The notes below the pieces were generated by a model. It saw only the letters and a list, made by a program, of their open reading frames with translations. It did not search any database and was not told the DNA's origin. Position numbers and translations under genes: made by a program. Positions 44,903-57,452 of a DNA stretch of 64,000 nt are shown piece by piece (within the stretch, counting starts at the first letter, position 1; each line of letters starts with the position of its first letter). Location: contig NC_133537.1 in assembly GCF_048544455.1 (NCBI RefSeq), positions 314,236,238 through 314,300,237 on the forward strand. The letters run 5' to 3'. Source of the DNA: Silene latifolia (taxonomy: Eukaryota > Streptophyta > Magnoliopsida > Caryophyllales > Caryophyllaceae).

Positions 44903-45215
44903 CTTTCAAGCTTTTTTTTTTACAAAAATAAACTGCATATATTAAAACTAAAACGTATACAAATCAGCCAGTAGCCAAACTAACTGACCACTGAACATAC
45001 ATACGAAGGAAACTACGAATTGTGCTCAAAGAGTGGCGCAATTCGATTGGTACTGGCGTTGTGAAAGCCAGAACTGAAGATAATTTTTTTGACGTAACTC
45101 TGAAAGAAACGGAAGGTTGCGAAGCTGAGTGGGCTCTGTACATGGTGAGGAGTAGGCCTTTTGTCGAGGCTGCAAAAGCCATGGTAGCCCTCACGTTATG
45201 AACAACGGGATCAGT

Positions 45216-48200
45216 CTACAGCGTATCCGAAGAAGTGACAGCGTAGCAATCCCTAAAAGGCGACCTGCAAACCAGAATAAAGTAAGTAATCACAGAACAA
45301 GACTGAGCACCGTGCATGCTTGGTATAGAAATATTGGTAGTCTCTTTCGAATATGATGGCCAAAACACTGGAAACTGTGAATGGGATGCAAGCAGGTAGT
45401 CAGACATATGTAAAATCTGAACAGGATTAACACTACAATTGTCAAAGACTACCGAGTTGCGAACCATCCATATGGCCTTTATAATACAAAGAAAACGAAG
45501 AAGGCACTGATCTTCATTTGCAGTAACCCTGTGAAAGTATCCAATAAAGTCAGCAAGCCATCGTTGCAGACAAACACCAGGGTTAGCCACCGAATTAATA
45601 CCAAGAACCGAAGAAAGCCAAACATGTCTAGAAACAGTACAGTAACGAAAAAGATGATCTAAAGACTTTGAATAAGAGCGACAAAAAACACAGGAAGTAC
45701 TAACCTGGATACCTCTAACAGATAAATTTTCTAAAGAAGGAAGGATATTATGTACTATTCGCCAAACCAAAAGAGGGAACTTGGGAGAAAAACGAAGACT
45801 CCAAAGAACTTTCCAAGGAAAAGTAGAGTAAAACGAGGGAGAGCAGGAAAAAGACATATGGGACAACAAGAAATTGTAGCCTGAGCGAACTGTATAAACT
45901 CCATCCTCCGTGTATTTCCAATAGAGGTAGTCATCAATAGCAATATGAGGAGGTTCCATAGCAAGAATAGCCTTGGCACAAGGAGGCTGAAACCAGCGAT
46001 AAACTGTAAACTGATTCCAATTACCAGAAGTAGTGAGCATATGAGAAAGAACAGGTGTGGCATAAGGCGTAGGACTACGCACCGAGGGGATATTCCCATT
46101 AACCCATGGGCTTGTAAACAGGTCAACAGAGGAACCATTACCAAGCTTCCATGCAAAACCAGGGGACAAAACATTAGCTGCTCGATATAATCCAGACCAT
46201 AAAAACGAAGGATGAGAGACCTTTGATTTTGAAGTAGGAATAGGAAGATCCTTCCTGTACTTGGGAACCAGAAATTTCGATAATAAACCAGTTGGCTGAT
46301 GGTGGAGACGCCAGAAATTTTTCAGAAGAGTTGCCTGACTTAATAAGGAGACAGATTTCAAACCAAGGCCGCCACTTACACGAGGAAGTTGCAGAGAATC
46401 CCGAGAGAGCCAAAGAATAGATCTATGACGAACATCTTTGGGCCACCAAAAAGCCGCAATGAGAGGGTCAATCTTCTTACATATTCCAATAGGAAAAGCA
46501 ATAGAAGCCATAAGAAATCGGAGTGAACCCAAAATAATAGTGTTGATGATAATCAGCTTACAAGGCTGGCTGAGGTGGAGAGAAGACCAGGCAAGAATGC
46601 GACTTGTAAGCCTATCCATCAAAGGCTGGAACACAAGAGACTTCTTAGAAGGAAGATTGACCGGGACACCCAAATAAATACCAAAGCAATCAGATGTGCG
46701 CATCTTCAGAATAGATGCCAAGTGGGATTTGAAATCAAGCGGGGCATTTGGACTGAATTTAATAAAAGATTTGTCCAAATTAATCATCTGACCAGACGCA
46801 AGCTCGAAGCAGTGAAACAAATCTCTGAGAGTCTCAAAAGAAGATGGAGTTGCTTTACAGCAAATAAAAGCGTCATCAGTGTAAAACAGATGCGTAATAG
46901 GGGGAGCGTACCGAGAAATCTTCAGGCCAATTAACATATTAGTCTTCTCCGCCTTACGCAGCTGGCAAGAAAGAATCTCCATACACATGATAAACAAATA
47001 AGGTGAAAGGGGATCACCTTGCCTTAGACCACAAGAAGGTCTAAAGGTACTAGAGGGCTCGCCGTTAATAATGATATTATATGTGACAGTTGAAATGCAT
47101 TCCCAAATAATGCTTTGCCAGAAGACCGGGAAACCAAATCTCTTCAAAACCGCAATAAGGAAAGTCCAAGAAACGCGGTCGAAAGCTTTATGCATATCAA
47201 GCTTCAGAGCAGCATAAGAAACCGAGCTGCGCTTTGTTTTATTAAGATAATGCATAATCTCGTGAGTAATAACACAACTGTCTGACATAAGCCGCGAAGG
47301 GACAAAAGCCTGTTGAGATTCCGAAACCACCGATGACATAACAAGCTTGAGACGATTAGCAAGACATTTGGAAGCAAGCCAGTAAATAACATTGCAAAGA
47401 CTGATAGGACGATACTGAGAGATCTGCTCTGGCTTCTCAACCTTAGGGATTAGAATAATATGGGTATTATTCCATTCCTTCATCATAACACCCGTGTTAA
47501 GGATTCGAAGAAGAGCCAGAGTAACCAAAGGACCAACCTGGGGCTAAAACATCTGGAAAAATTTAGGGGTAATGCCATCAGGGCCAGGTGATTTGGATCC
47601 ATCCATCCCATTTAAAGCATGCGTAATATCAACCTCCGTGAAAGGAGCAGATAACAGCAAACAGTCTTCTGAGCTGAGCATCGGAAGGTCAAGAGAGTCA
47701 AGCAAAGGGGCAATAAAACCTCGGGGCGAGCCAGGGTCTTGTGGGGGGGTTGCACGTAAAAGAGATTGAAAAAAAGAAGTAACTTCCAACGAAATCTGTG
47801 CTGGAGTAAAAAGCCATTCATCGGAGCTAGAAAGCAAAGCAAGAATACGCTGGTGAGAAGCGCGTTGTTTGACCCGGGAAAATTAAAATCTCGAAGGTAG
47901 GCCATCAAGAACTTCAGTCTTTAACTTTGCTCGTTGTAACCAGTAAGAATGTTGTGTTTCTAGAAAGTGCAGTTGTGCCGAACGAACCTGCTGAAAAGAT
48001 GCTGCCGACTGAACATCTAAAATTTCCGTAGACGAGGACAGGGTTGTTTGTTGAATCTCAGACCAGTTAATACCATGGGACAAGCGATGATGAATCACCC
48101 ATTGCATTATAGAAAAACGGACAGAAGCCAGGCGGCGAGATAGAACATACATAGGAGAGCCAGTAAAAGGTAACTTCCATGCACAATCCACAATATGGGC

Positions 48201-48977
48201 AATCTCAGGTGAATTAAAGCACCAGTTATCAAGACGGTAAGGGCGTCTGCAGGTCCTTGAAGGTGGGAAAAACTTGAGAATAATGGGAGCATGGTCGAAA
48301 ACAAGAATTGGAAGATGCAAAATAGAAGCCGCAGGGAAAATATGAAGCCATTCAGAGTTAGCATAGGCACGGTCTAGGCGTTCCATAATTAGTTGATCAT
48401 CAGATCGATTATTCAACCAAGTAAAACGTGGACCAAAGAAAGGAACATCAAGCAAAGAATTGTCAAAGCGCCAGTTGGTGAAATCCTGTTGGCCACGAAT
48501 GGCATATGAACCACCTAATTTATCCGAATGCATTTCAACCTGATTAAAATCGCCAAGAATTAGAAAAGGAGACAGACCCGAAATTAAACTAGAAATACTG
48601 TTCCATAAAGATTGGCACAACTCGAAACAAGGTTCACCATAGATAAACAAAACATACATATCATTCTTTGTACATACATTATTTACATCTAAACATAAAG
48701 TACACAAAATAAAGTGAGGGTGAATACTAATAGAGCTAAGTACAACAGTGTCATCCCAACGTAAAATAAGACCCCCACTATGTCCATCTGAGTCAATGCC
48801 ACAAAAATTAGGAAGTCCAAGATGGGCTGTCTTAGAGGCAGCAGACGATAACGAAGTCATAGTTTCTTGCAAAAACAAAATAGATGGATGATATTGCTGG
48901 ATACACCAAAATAAAAACGGAATTGTAGGATCATCCATCTCTCCTAATCCCCTACAATTCCAGGCAAAAGTAGTCAT
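45216..48977 (-). pseudogene. LINE 1 ORF2 (endonuclease, reverse transcriptase, zf-RVT)
   Basis: It starts with ATG at 48977 (MTTFAWNCRGLGEMDD). The endonuclease (48977-47890) shows WNCRG, LFLQET, ILGDFNQVE and VFDHAPII. RT (47530-46400) shows HIILIPKVEKPE, ALKLDMHKAFDRVSW, CGLRQGDPLSPYLF and FYTDDAF; the usual FADD box reads YTDD here. zf-RVT follows near 45660-45790 with CVFC..H..C. No clear RNase H remains. The frame is broken by a small deletion with frameshift near 47880 and a TAG at 47544-47546. It nicked target DNA and copied element RNA in the family. Confidence 0.9.
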
Positions 48978-50630
48978 CGGAACCCTGGTGGCAAATTAAG
49001 GTCCGCCACCAGACCTGTAGCTGTCGAGTCTGCATCTCTGTAACAAGACAAAAAAGAAGCAGGTAAGGGATGAGAAACCAAGTGAAAAAGAAAAAGCTCA
49101 TCTGGGCGAGCGCGCTTGGGAGGCAGATGGTCCAAAATATCAAAATCAAGAGAGCTGAAACAACGCTTAGCATTGGGCCTCAAAAAAGTATCACCATTAT
49201 TAGAAGACACGGGAAAAATATAAGTAAAAGGAGGAATGCAAGACGGACTTAATACCAATTCAGGAACAATTGATACCAAATTCGAATTGAATTCCAAGTC
49301 GAAATGACTGACTCTGTTTGTGCGTTTAAAAACAGGGCGACTACCAGAATGTAAGCCAACATTTACCTTCCTTGCATACACCATCTTTAGCGACCTAGAC
49401 ATAGGCGCCACAGATGCCATAGCAGTAGCAGAAGAAGAAGCGAGCGAATCACGAAAAAAGGCAGCCAATATCAATCACCTGCGATGGTATCATCGGCTCA
49501 CGAAGACCCAACAAAGGTGAGTCCTCCATCACGTCCTCTGGGACATGCATACGGAATGACGGGGACGGCAGATGAACAGCAACCGAAGGTGGAACATATC
49601 TAGAGGAAGATGGTGGGTCGAAAGCCGAACTTCCACGCAGCACAGGAAAGGCTTCTAACAAAACTTCACGGGAATGATCTTCATGAACTTGGAAATCAGG
49701 TGGAGCCGAGGAAGAAGGATCAGCCTCATCAGGAGGTTCCGAGTCCGAGCTTGAAAAGGAGAAAACAGGGGAAGCACTCCATGAATCCAAAATGATAGTA
49801 CCACCATCACCAGTCAGATCAATACTTGAGTTCAGATACTTGTATCGCGGCGGAAGTCCCATGATTTCCTTAGAATAGAACGGAGTACCAGCAGGGCCGT
49901 GAAGAACCACCAAACCTCGACCAGCAAGAGAATCCATTCTTGCACGAATAGCCCTTGCGCCGGCAGCTTTACTCGAAGGACGGAATGAAATACGGTGTCC
50001 ATCTTTCCCACAAGTTTTACAGAACCTGAACACGCCTTCATAAGAGAAAGCTATCCACTTATGCTCTCTTTCGTTCAAAGCCAAAAAGCACCCCGGAATC
50101 AAGGGCTTTGACAGGTCTATCCAAACCTTTACCCGGACAAAATTACGAGGAGGAAGTAACGAAGGGTAAGATTCTTCTTCACACACATCCCCAACATGAG
50201 ACAATAAAAACGCTGCAACTGAAGTGTTCATTAAATGGAAAGGAAGATGCTTCACCCTTATCCATAGTGGAACAATATGGAACAAGAGGTTGTCAGGAGT
50301 AGAAGTAGGTGTTATAGGACGAAGAACAAGCAAGCTTCCATCCAGGTTAACGTTTTTACGTTGGCGGAAGTAGTTGTAGTCCAGCTGGGAAGAAAACAAG
50401 AAAAAATAATAGGGTTCAAAGCGACGAACAGAGACCGTACCGTGCAACATCCACTTCGCTGTAACAATCTACAAAATTCGAACAATTTCCAGATACCTCT
50501 GATCCTGTAACTGGCCCAAGAGCGTAAGTGATTCATCTATATCAGTGAAGTCTACACACAAATGAGGAGTCAGTTGTAAACAAACACCAGCTCGACAAGG
50601 AGCCGCGGAGGTGGAAGAAGACGAAGCCAT
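48974..50630 (-). pseudogene. LINE 1 ORF1 (RNA-binding protein)
   Basis: The start is ATG at 50630 (MASSSSTSAAPCRAGVCLQL). The first part, through LLFHIVPLWIRVKHLPFHLM, resembles the DUF4283 fold of plant L1 ORF1 proteins. CKTCGKDGH (about 50010) is a zinc-knuckle-like motif whose last Cys is replaced. The rest is Ser/Pro-rich. A TAG at 50469-50471 interrupts the frame about 53 codons in, and a frameshift near 49450-49475 moves the C-terminal part to another frame, which ends in DLNLPPGFR and a TGA. That TGA overlaps the ORF2 ATG as ATGA. ORF1 binds element RNA in the family. Confidence 0.8.
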
Positions 50631-51017
50631 ATGATTTTAGCGTGAAAAAGAAAAAGGTTACAAAAGGATTAAAAAAGACTGTGATTTTATTTTGTAAGGG
50701 TTACAGGATGAAGTAAAGTAAAACAAAAGAGGAAGATATAAAAACAGAGCAAGGTTCAGCCGTGTAAACATGCGACATGACACGTGGGCAGTGGGTGGTT
50801 GAAACAGTGACACATAGGCTAAAAGAAGAGGTTGTTTGGCAGAGAGAAAGGTAAAAAGGAGGTAGTTAGGCGTGGTAGTGGAGGTGTTAGGCGGAGGGAT
50901 AAGGTTAAATGTTAGGGTTTGAAGGCCAAAAACACAGGGATTGAAGGCAAAGGATAAACTCTTTTTAGAGGAAACTCTTTTTAGAGGAAAACCCTACAGA
51001 GATTTTTCATGTGTAAG
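50631..51017 (-). other. 5' UTR of LINE 1
   Basis: About 390 bp between the target duplication and the ORF1 start, purine-rich on the + strand, with GGAAACTCTTTTTAGAG duplicated near 50960-50985. It presumably holds the internal promoter of the LINE; no specific site can be named. Confidence 0.5.
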
Positions 51018-51031
51018 CTTTCAAGCTTTTT

Positions 51032-51985
51032 ATGAGATATGTTGTTAGTATTTCACAAACTTTGACTCCGTGTAATATAACACTATGACGTGCTTAGGCA
51101 TCCTAGTCAATCAATTTATTTACTCGGCTAATTTGTGATTACTTTATAAGTTGAAATCTATTGTTTTGCATTCTTTACTCATGATGTCATATCTTTCGTG
51201 AAAAGAAAAACAAACCTCTCAAATTTATGAAACTATACAATAACGGTAATTAAAATTATAAGTTAATCAAAAGTATGAAAAGAATGAAACAAAGTTAACT
51301 ACCACTCCACCAGCAGGAAATGTAACACAAAAAACTTAGGAAAAACGATCTTTCACTAAGTAATTGCCATTACCATTCTTCCTTTATCCCTGGTCTATAT
51401 ATTTGCACAAAAGTGGTTTTTTATATATAATAATAAAAATGATCTTTCACTAAGTAATTGCCATTACCATTCTTCCTTTACCCCTGGTCTATATATTTGC
51501 ACAAAAAATGCTTTTTTATATATAATAATAGTTATTACAGTTTGAAATTACCGTTACAGATCCCAAATAATAATGAAAATAATAAAAGTTGTGTCATAAA
51601 CAATGATGTACCTGATCAATGACAAAGGAAAAAAATAACAACGTAAATCGTAAAAGCAAGTTAATGAAAATATGTATTTTTATTCACATCTTACATGCAT
51701 GTCTTATTGAAGTAATTTAACCTCCGCAATCTCGAATAGTACCTGTAAAAAAAATTAAGATTAGAGAATAGAGATTGAAATATTAAAAAACATGACAACT
51801 ACAAAAAAACGAAAGTGAAAATTATAAAAACACGATCAGAACCAAAAAAACGTTAACCTAATGTATTAAACCAAAAATTAATGTAATGCTCAATTAATTA
51901 GAGGATGGCGGACATCCAATGTCAAGTGCTTATATAGCCAATGGGTGAGCAAAATAACGTGTTTTATATGTAGTCAATTGCTATA
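51032..51985. other. AT-rich spacer with a 94 bp tandem duplication
   Basis: No gene is seen. The only structure is the two-copy repeat at 51347-51530. Confidence 0.6.
51347..51530. repeat. Two-copy 94 bp tandem repeat
   Basis: GATCTTTCACTAAGTAATTG starts at 51347 and 51441, and the copies stay nearly identical through TATATATAATAATA. Only a few substitutions separate them, so the duplication is fairly recent. Confidence 0.9.
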
Positions 51986-51990
51986 ATCAT

Positions 51991-52559
51991 TGTTGGGGTA
52001 CAGAGTACGGAAGCGAATAAATTCAACCAAAGATTTAAGAGAAATAATAAAAAGACAATAAAATAACACCAAGATTTTTAGGTGGAAAAACTCTCTTTAA
52101 ATAGAGGTAAAAAACCACCGACGAGAGAGCCAAATATTTCACTATAATGATTTATGGGAGTACAAGTATTTCCTCGATGGCCTATAGAAGATGCCAAATA
52201 AATTACTCTCGGAGGGTTAAATGATATTGAACACCCACAATGATATAATATAGAGAGTAGGAATAAAGAGAAATAATAATGAGAAGTATTATGTTGTAGT
52301 TTTGTTGTGATGAATATTTTGTGGAGGAATACGTAAGTATTTATAGTATTCTTTGGAGTAAATGTTGAAGTGCGTTAGCATAGCATTTTCATCAGGTTGC
52401 ATGCATTATCTTAACTCCATCGTCAGTTGCATGTGCATATGCATTAATCTATCACAAGTTTCTCACATTTCCATTACTACTCGTATGTTTCATAATGAAT
52501 TGAGAAACATACTCTCATTAATTGAAAGTAGTAAAGGTGAGGCACACATAACTCCAACA
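51991..52559 (-). repeat. 3' LTR of Tork element L
   Basis: 569 bp. The purine tract AAGGTGGAGAT (- strand, 52570-52560) abuts its inner edge. Confidence 0.95.
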
Positions 52560-52618
52560 ATCTCCACCTTGACTCGCCTTTCCCATTGAAATAATCTCTC
52601 TCTCGCCATGAAGCCTTA

Positions 52619-55600
52619 TTAAGTGTGAATAATACCAGCTAAGTTCAAGCAATGATCAAACTTAGTTGCTGTGAGTGGTTTGGTTAACATATCTGCAGGA
52701 TTCTCAATTGTATGAACCTTTTCAACGGTTAAATTTCCTACATCAACAATATCTCGGATAAAATGGTGCTTGATATCAATGTGCTTGGTTTTTGAGTGAT
52801 GCTTGCTATTTCTGGTCAAGTAGACTGCACTTTGACTATCAATAAATACTACAAGAATATCTTGTTTTAAACCAAGCTCGCTCACCAAGCCCCGAAGCCA
52901 TATCGCCTCTTTCATACCTTCAGCTACAACAATATATTCTACTTCAGTTGTTGATAAAGCCGCAATGGCTTGTAATGAAGAATACCAACTGATAGCAGAG
53001 CCACAAAGTGTAAATATATAGGCTGAGAGTGACATTCTTCGATCTAAATCACCACCGTAGTCAGCATCAACATAACCAACTACACCTCCGGGATCAGCTC
53101 TTTGCTTATCAAATACCAAACCAATATCAGAAGAACCCTTCAGATAACGAAGAATCCATTTAACGGCTTCCCAATGTTCTTTGCCTGGATTGTGCATAAA
53201 TCTACTAACCACACTAACAGCATAAGCCAGATCAGGCCGAGTGCACACCATGGCATACATAAGACTCCCAACGGCATTAGAATATGGGACATGTGACATT
53301 CATCTTTTGTCATGATCCGTCTGTGGACACTGTTCAGATGACAATTTAAAATGAGCGGCAAGAGGAGTATTGACAAGTTTACTGTCTTGCATATTGAACC
53401 TGTCGAGCATTTTCAGAATATATCTCTTCTGTGATAGTATTAATTTCCCTGTTCGACGATCCCTGTTAATCTCCATGCCAAGAATTTTCTTTGCCGGACC
53501 CAAGTCCTTCATATCAAATTCACTGCTCAACAGGGCCTTTAGCTTGCTAACAAGTGACTTATCTTTTGCAGCAATTAACATGTCGTCGACATAAAGCAAT
53601 AAGTATATAAATGACCCGTCAGATATCTTCTGAAAATAAACATAATTATCATAACTACTCCTTGAGTAGCCATGTCCAACCATAAAAGAATCAAACCTTC
53701 TATACCATTGTCTTGGAGACTGCTTCAAACCATAGAGAGATATTTTTAGACGACATACATAGTCCTCTTTTCCTGGAACTATGAAACCCTCTGGTTGATG
53801 GATATAAATTTCTTCTTCGAGATTACCGTGAAGAAATGCAGTTTTCACATCTAACTGCTCTAACTCCAAATCATGCAAAGCAACTAGAGCAAGTAATACA
53901 CGAATTGAGGTGTGACGAACAACGGGAGAAAATACCTCATTGAAATCAATGCCTTCCTGTTGATTAAATCCGCGCACAACGAATCTTGCTTTATATCTTG
54001 CACTTTCAACACCAGGGATGCCTTCTTTTCTCTTAAATATCCACTTACAACTAATAGCTCTCTTGCCCTCAGGTAACTTCACCAGATCCCAAGTTTCATT
54101 CTTGTGAAGACTCTCAATTTCTTCTTGCATCGCTGCAACCCATTTTGAAGACTCTACACCGGAAATGGCCTCCGAATAATTTCTAGGCTCATTGCAGTCA
54201 TTCATCTCTTCTCCAGCGGCCAAAGCATAAGCAATATTAGCGCTTTGGTCTGTATATTTTGGATTCAATTTTCTTGGTCTCTGTTCAGGAAGATTTTGAG
54301 CCATGGACCATGGATCTGGTAAACCTCGTCTTTGTGGTTGACGTGGTTGTTGTGGACTTCTTTGGTCAATGATCTCGGTTTGCTCAATGGAATTTGGCGG
54401 AGTAGAGGAAGTAGGAACATCCTCCTCTGACTTTAAGACTTTGACGTCAAACTCCACCTTCTCTCTAGTATTCTCTTGATTATCTGTACCAGGATAAAAA
54501 GAAACAACTTCTTTTCCAGAAGATAACATAGCATTTTCATTAAAAGTTACATTTCTGCTATGAAAGGTTTTTCGAGACTCGGGGTCATATAAACGATAAC
54601 CTTTAACCCCTAAGCCATAACCTAAGAAAATGCACTTTTTAGCACGAGGCTCCAATTTTTCCTCGTTCACATGAGAATATGCAGGGCAACCAAATATTCT
54701 AAGATTAGAATAATCAACAGGGTTACCTGACCAAACTTCTTCTGGAATGTTGCAATCAAGAGATCTATTTGAGGAGCAGTTTATCAAGTAACATGATGTT
54801 GACGCCGCTTCAGCCCAAAAGTCTTTTCCCAAGCCAGAATGAGAGAGCATACAACGAACTCTCTCCATAATAGTTCTATTCATACGTTCTGCTACTCCAT
54901 TTTGTTGTGGAGTCCCTGGAATGGTACGATGTCTGGCAATACCTTCCTTCTTGCAGAAAACGTTGAATTCATTTGAACAAAACTCAAGACCATTGTCAGT
55001 TCTTAATATTTTTACTTTCTTTTCAGTCTGGTTTTCGATTAAAGTTTTCCACTCTTTAAAGGTGGGAAACGCCTCATTCTTGTATTTGAGAAAATAAACC
55101 CAGAGTTTTCTGGAAAAATCATCAATAATGGTCATCATATAATGACAACCTCCTTTTGAAGGAACTTTTGAAGGACCCCAAAGATCAGAATGGATATAAT
55201 CCAAAGTACCCTTGGTTCTATGAATACCCTTTGAAAAGCTAACTTTTTTCTGCTTGCCAAAAATACAATGTTCGCATAAATCAACCTTACCGGTACAATG
55301 CTTTCCGAGTAGTCCTTTCTTGTTAAGGACATGCATTCCCTTTTCACTCATGTGGCCCAATCTCATATGCCACAATTTGGTGTCATCGCTGGATGAGACA
55401 ACTGCTGCAGAACCTGTAATAGTAGAACCCTGCAGCACATACAAGCTACCAGATCGATTTGCCTTCAATAATACAAGAGCGCCTTTTGACACTTTTAAAA
55501 CTCCACCTTCAGCTGAATAGTTGCACCCAAGTGATTCTAGGGTGCCTAAGGAAATGAGATTCCGCTTCAAGTCAGGGACATGTCTGACATTAGTCAAGGT
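52619..55600 (-). pseudogene. Pol region of Tork element L (integrase, RT, RNase H)
   Basis: The - strand shows [14 protein letters not shown] (GAG-pre-integrase), [27 protein letters not shown] and [18 protein letters not shown] (integrase), then [32 protein letters not shown] and [13 protein letters not shown] (RT), and finally YADYGGDLDRR-like, TTEVEYIVVAEGMKEAIWL and ADMLTKPL (RNase H). Motif order and spacing are those of Tnt1-like copia pol, and most of it is still readable. Confidence 0.9.
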
Positions 55601-55654
55601 TCTAGCAACACCATCATGTGTTTTAATTTTTACAGTACCTTCACCAACAACTTT

Positions 55655-56629
55655 TCATTGTGCGTCGTTGCCCATCAAAACAAGACCACCATTAATTGAT
55701 TTATAAGTAGTAAACCAATCTTTATTAGGTGCCATGTGGAAAGTATAGCCGGAGTCAAGTATCCACTCCTTTCTAGACCTTTGTTCTATATCAGCAGCAA
55801 CTAAAACATCTCCATCAGACTCAGACTCAACAACACTAGCTTCAGCATGGTGTTCGGGTTGTTTACCTTTACTCTTATCATCTCTTTCTTGCTTCTTTTT
55901 CAGATTAGTACACTCAGAGATTTCGTGTCCTTTCTTCTTGCAATATCGACAAAATTTAGAGTTTTTACCTCTTGATTTTGACCTGGCCGTACTCTTACTA
56001 CTACTACCTCTTTCAAATGTTCTCCCTCTAACAACCAAACCTTCACCCGATTGTTCAGAATTAATTTCAATATAAAATTTTTCTTTTGATAGGAGGTGAG
56101 ACTTGACATCTTCAAAGGATAATGTAATATTATTACCGTATAACATGATTTCTTTAAAGTGTTTAAATGAGGGTGGTAATGAGACAATGAGTAGGACAGC
56201 TTTATCTTCATCATCGATTTTAACATCAAGGTTCTCCAAATCTATTATGATAGAATTAAACTCATCTAAGTGTGTTTTTACGGGAGTACCTTCTGACATA
56301 CGGAGAGTGAATAAACGTTCCTTGAGCCGAAGCTTATTTGCTAGACTCTTGGTCATGTATAGAGATTCCAATTTAGTCCACATGCTGGCAGCGGACGTCT
56401 CTTTAATGACCTCACGTAAAACTTCACGTGATAAACAAAGTTGAATCACGGACAACGCCTTCTCATACATTTCATCCCATTGTTCATCTGTCATAGTGGA
56501 TGGTTTCTTCGACTTACCATCTAAAGCCTTCTTTAAACCATTTTGTATAAGAACAGCTTGCATTTGAACTCTCCAAATGGCGAAATTAATTTTACCATCA
56601 AATTTCACTATGTCAAATTTTGTCGACAT
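55655..56629 (-). pseudogene. Gag and protease region of Tork element L
   Basis: ATG at 56629. FDGKINFAIWRVQMQAVLIQ, MWTKLESLYMTKSLANKLRL and LFTLRMSEGTPVKTHLDEF match Tnt1-type gag (UBN2). CRYCKKKGHEISEC is a complete CCHC zinc knuckle. WILDSGYTFHMAP marks the protease active-site region. About 45 bases separate the ATG from the LTR. Confidence 0.85.
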
Positions 56630-56658
56630 TATGGAAAAATCTCAGTTGAAAATAAAAT

Positions 56659-56671
56659 GGCTCTGATACCA
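56659..56671 (-). other. Primer-binding site of Tork element L
   Basis: TGGTATCAGAGCC on the - strand, three bases inside the 5' LTR, complements initiator tRNA-Met. Confidence 0.9.
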
Positions 56672-56674
56672 ATT

Positions 56675-57243
56675 TGTTGGGGTACAGAGTACGGAAGCGA
56701 ATAAATTCAACCAAAGATTTAAGAGAAATAATAAAAAGACAATAAAATAACACCAAGATTTTTAGGTGGAAAAACCCTCTTTAAATAGAGGTAAAAAACC
56801 ACCGGCGAGAGAGCCAAATATTTCACTATAATGTTTTATGGGAGTACAAGTATTTCCTCGATGGCCTATAGAAGATGCCAAATAAATTACTCTCGGAGGG
56901 TTAAATGATATTGAACACCCACAATGATATAATATAGAGAGTAGGAATAAAGAGGAATAATAATGAGAAGTATTATATTGTAGTTTTGCTGTGATGAATA
57001 TTTTGTGGAGGAATACGCAAGTATTTATAGTATTCTTTGGAGTAAATGTTGAAGTGCGTTAGCATAGCATTTTCATCAGGTTGCATGCATTATCTTAACT
57101 CCATCATCAGTTGCATGTGCATATGCATTAATCTATCACAAGTTTCTCACATTTTCATTACTACTCGTATGTTTCATAATGAATTGAGAAACATACTCTC
57201 ATTAATTGAAAGTAGTAAAGGTGAGGCACACATAACTCCAACA
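56675..57243 (-). repeat. 5' LTR of Tork element L
   Basis: 569 bp. A - strand TATAAATA (57029-57022) is the likely TATA box, placing transcription start near 56995, leftward. Confidence 0.95.
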
Positions 57244-57248
57244 ATCAT

Positions 57249-57452
57249 GAATGCATTAAAGAGTTCTAGTCGAGATTGAATTTCAATAGATAAAAATTGA
57301 TAATTATTTATTTATTTTTAAAATTAATAAAATATATAACTGTTAGACTTTAATATTTAAAAATTATTAAGGTGTTTTGCAAAATTTGGAGTCTCTAACG
57401 GTGCCTGAAAAAACCCTCTTTTATATATATACATTGATTATTATTATTATTA
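57249..57452. other. AT-rich spacer ending in a short (TTA)n run
   Basis: No gene. TTATTATTATTATTATT (about 57437-57452) directly precedes the T-run of LINE 2. Confidence 0.6.

Larger units (their letters stand above)
44917..51017 (-). mobile_element. Full-length L1-type LINE (LINE 1)
   Basis: The - strand carries ORF1 (right), then ORF2 with endonuclease, RT and zf-RVT, and ends at a T-run (44912-44921) that is the poly-A tail. A 14 bp target duplication CTTTCAAGCTTTTT lies at 44903-44916 and 51018-51031; its T-rich end merges with the tail. Size is about 6.1 kb, typical for plant L1. ORF1 has one in-frame TAG and a frameshift; ORF2 has a small deletion with frameshift and one in-frame TAG, so it is inactive. 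A 5' UTR of about 390 bp precedes ORF1. Confidence 0.9.
51991..57243 (-). mobile_element. Ty1/copia Tork (Tnt1-like) element, nearly whole (element L)
   Basis: LTRs 51991-52559 and 56675-57243 are both 569 bp, start TGTTGGGG and end CCAACA. Target duplication ATCAT is at 51986-51990 and 57244-57248. The - strand primer site TGGTATCAGAGCC (56671-56659) makes the right LTR the 5' one. gag and pol run leftward over 4 kb. LTRs differ at about ten sites (under 2 %) by eye. It looks nearly whole, with about two or three breaks. Gag and integrase wording resembles tobacco Tnt1, hence Tork. Confidence 0.9.
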
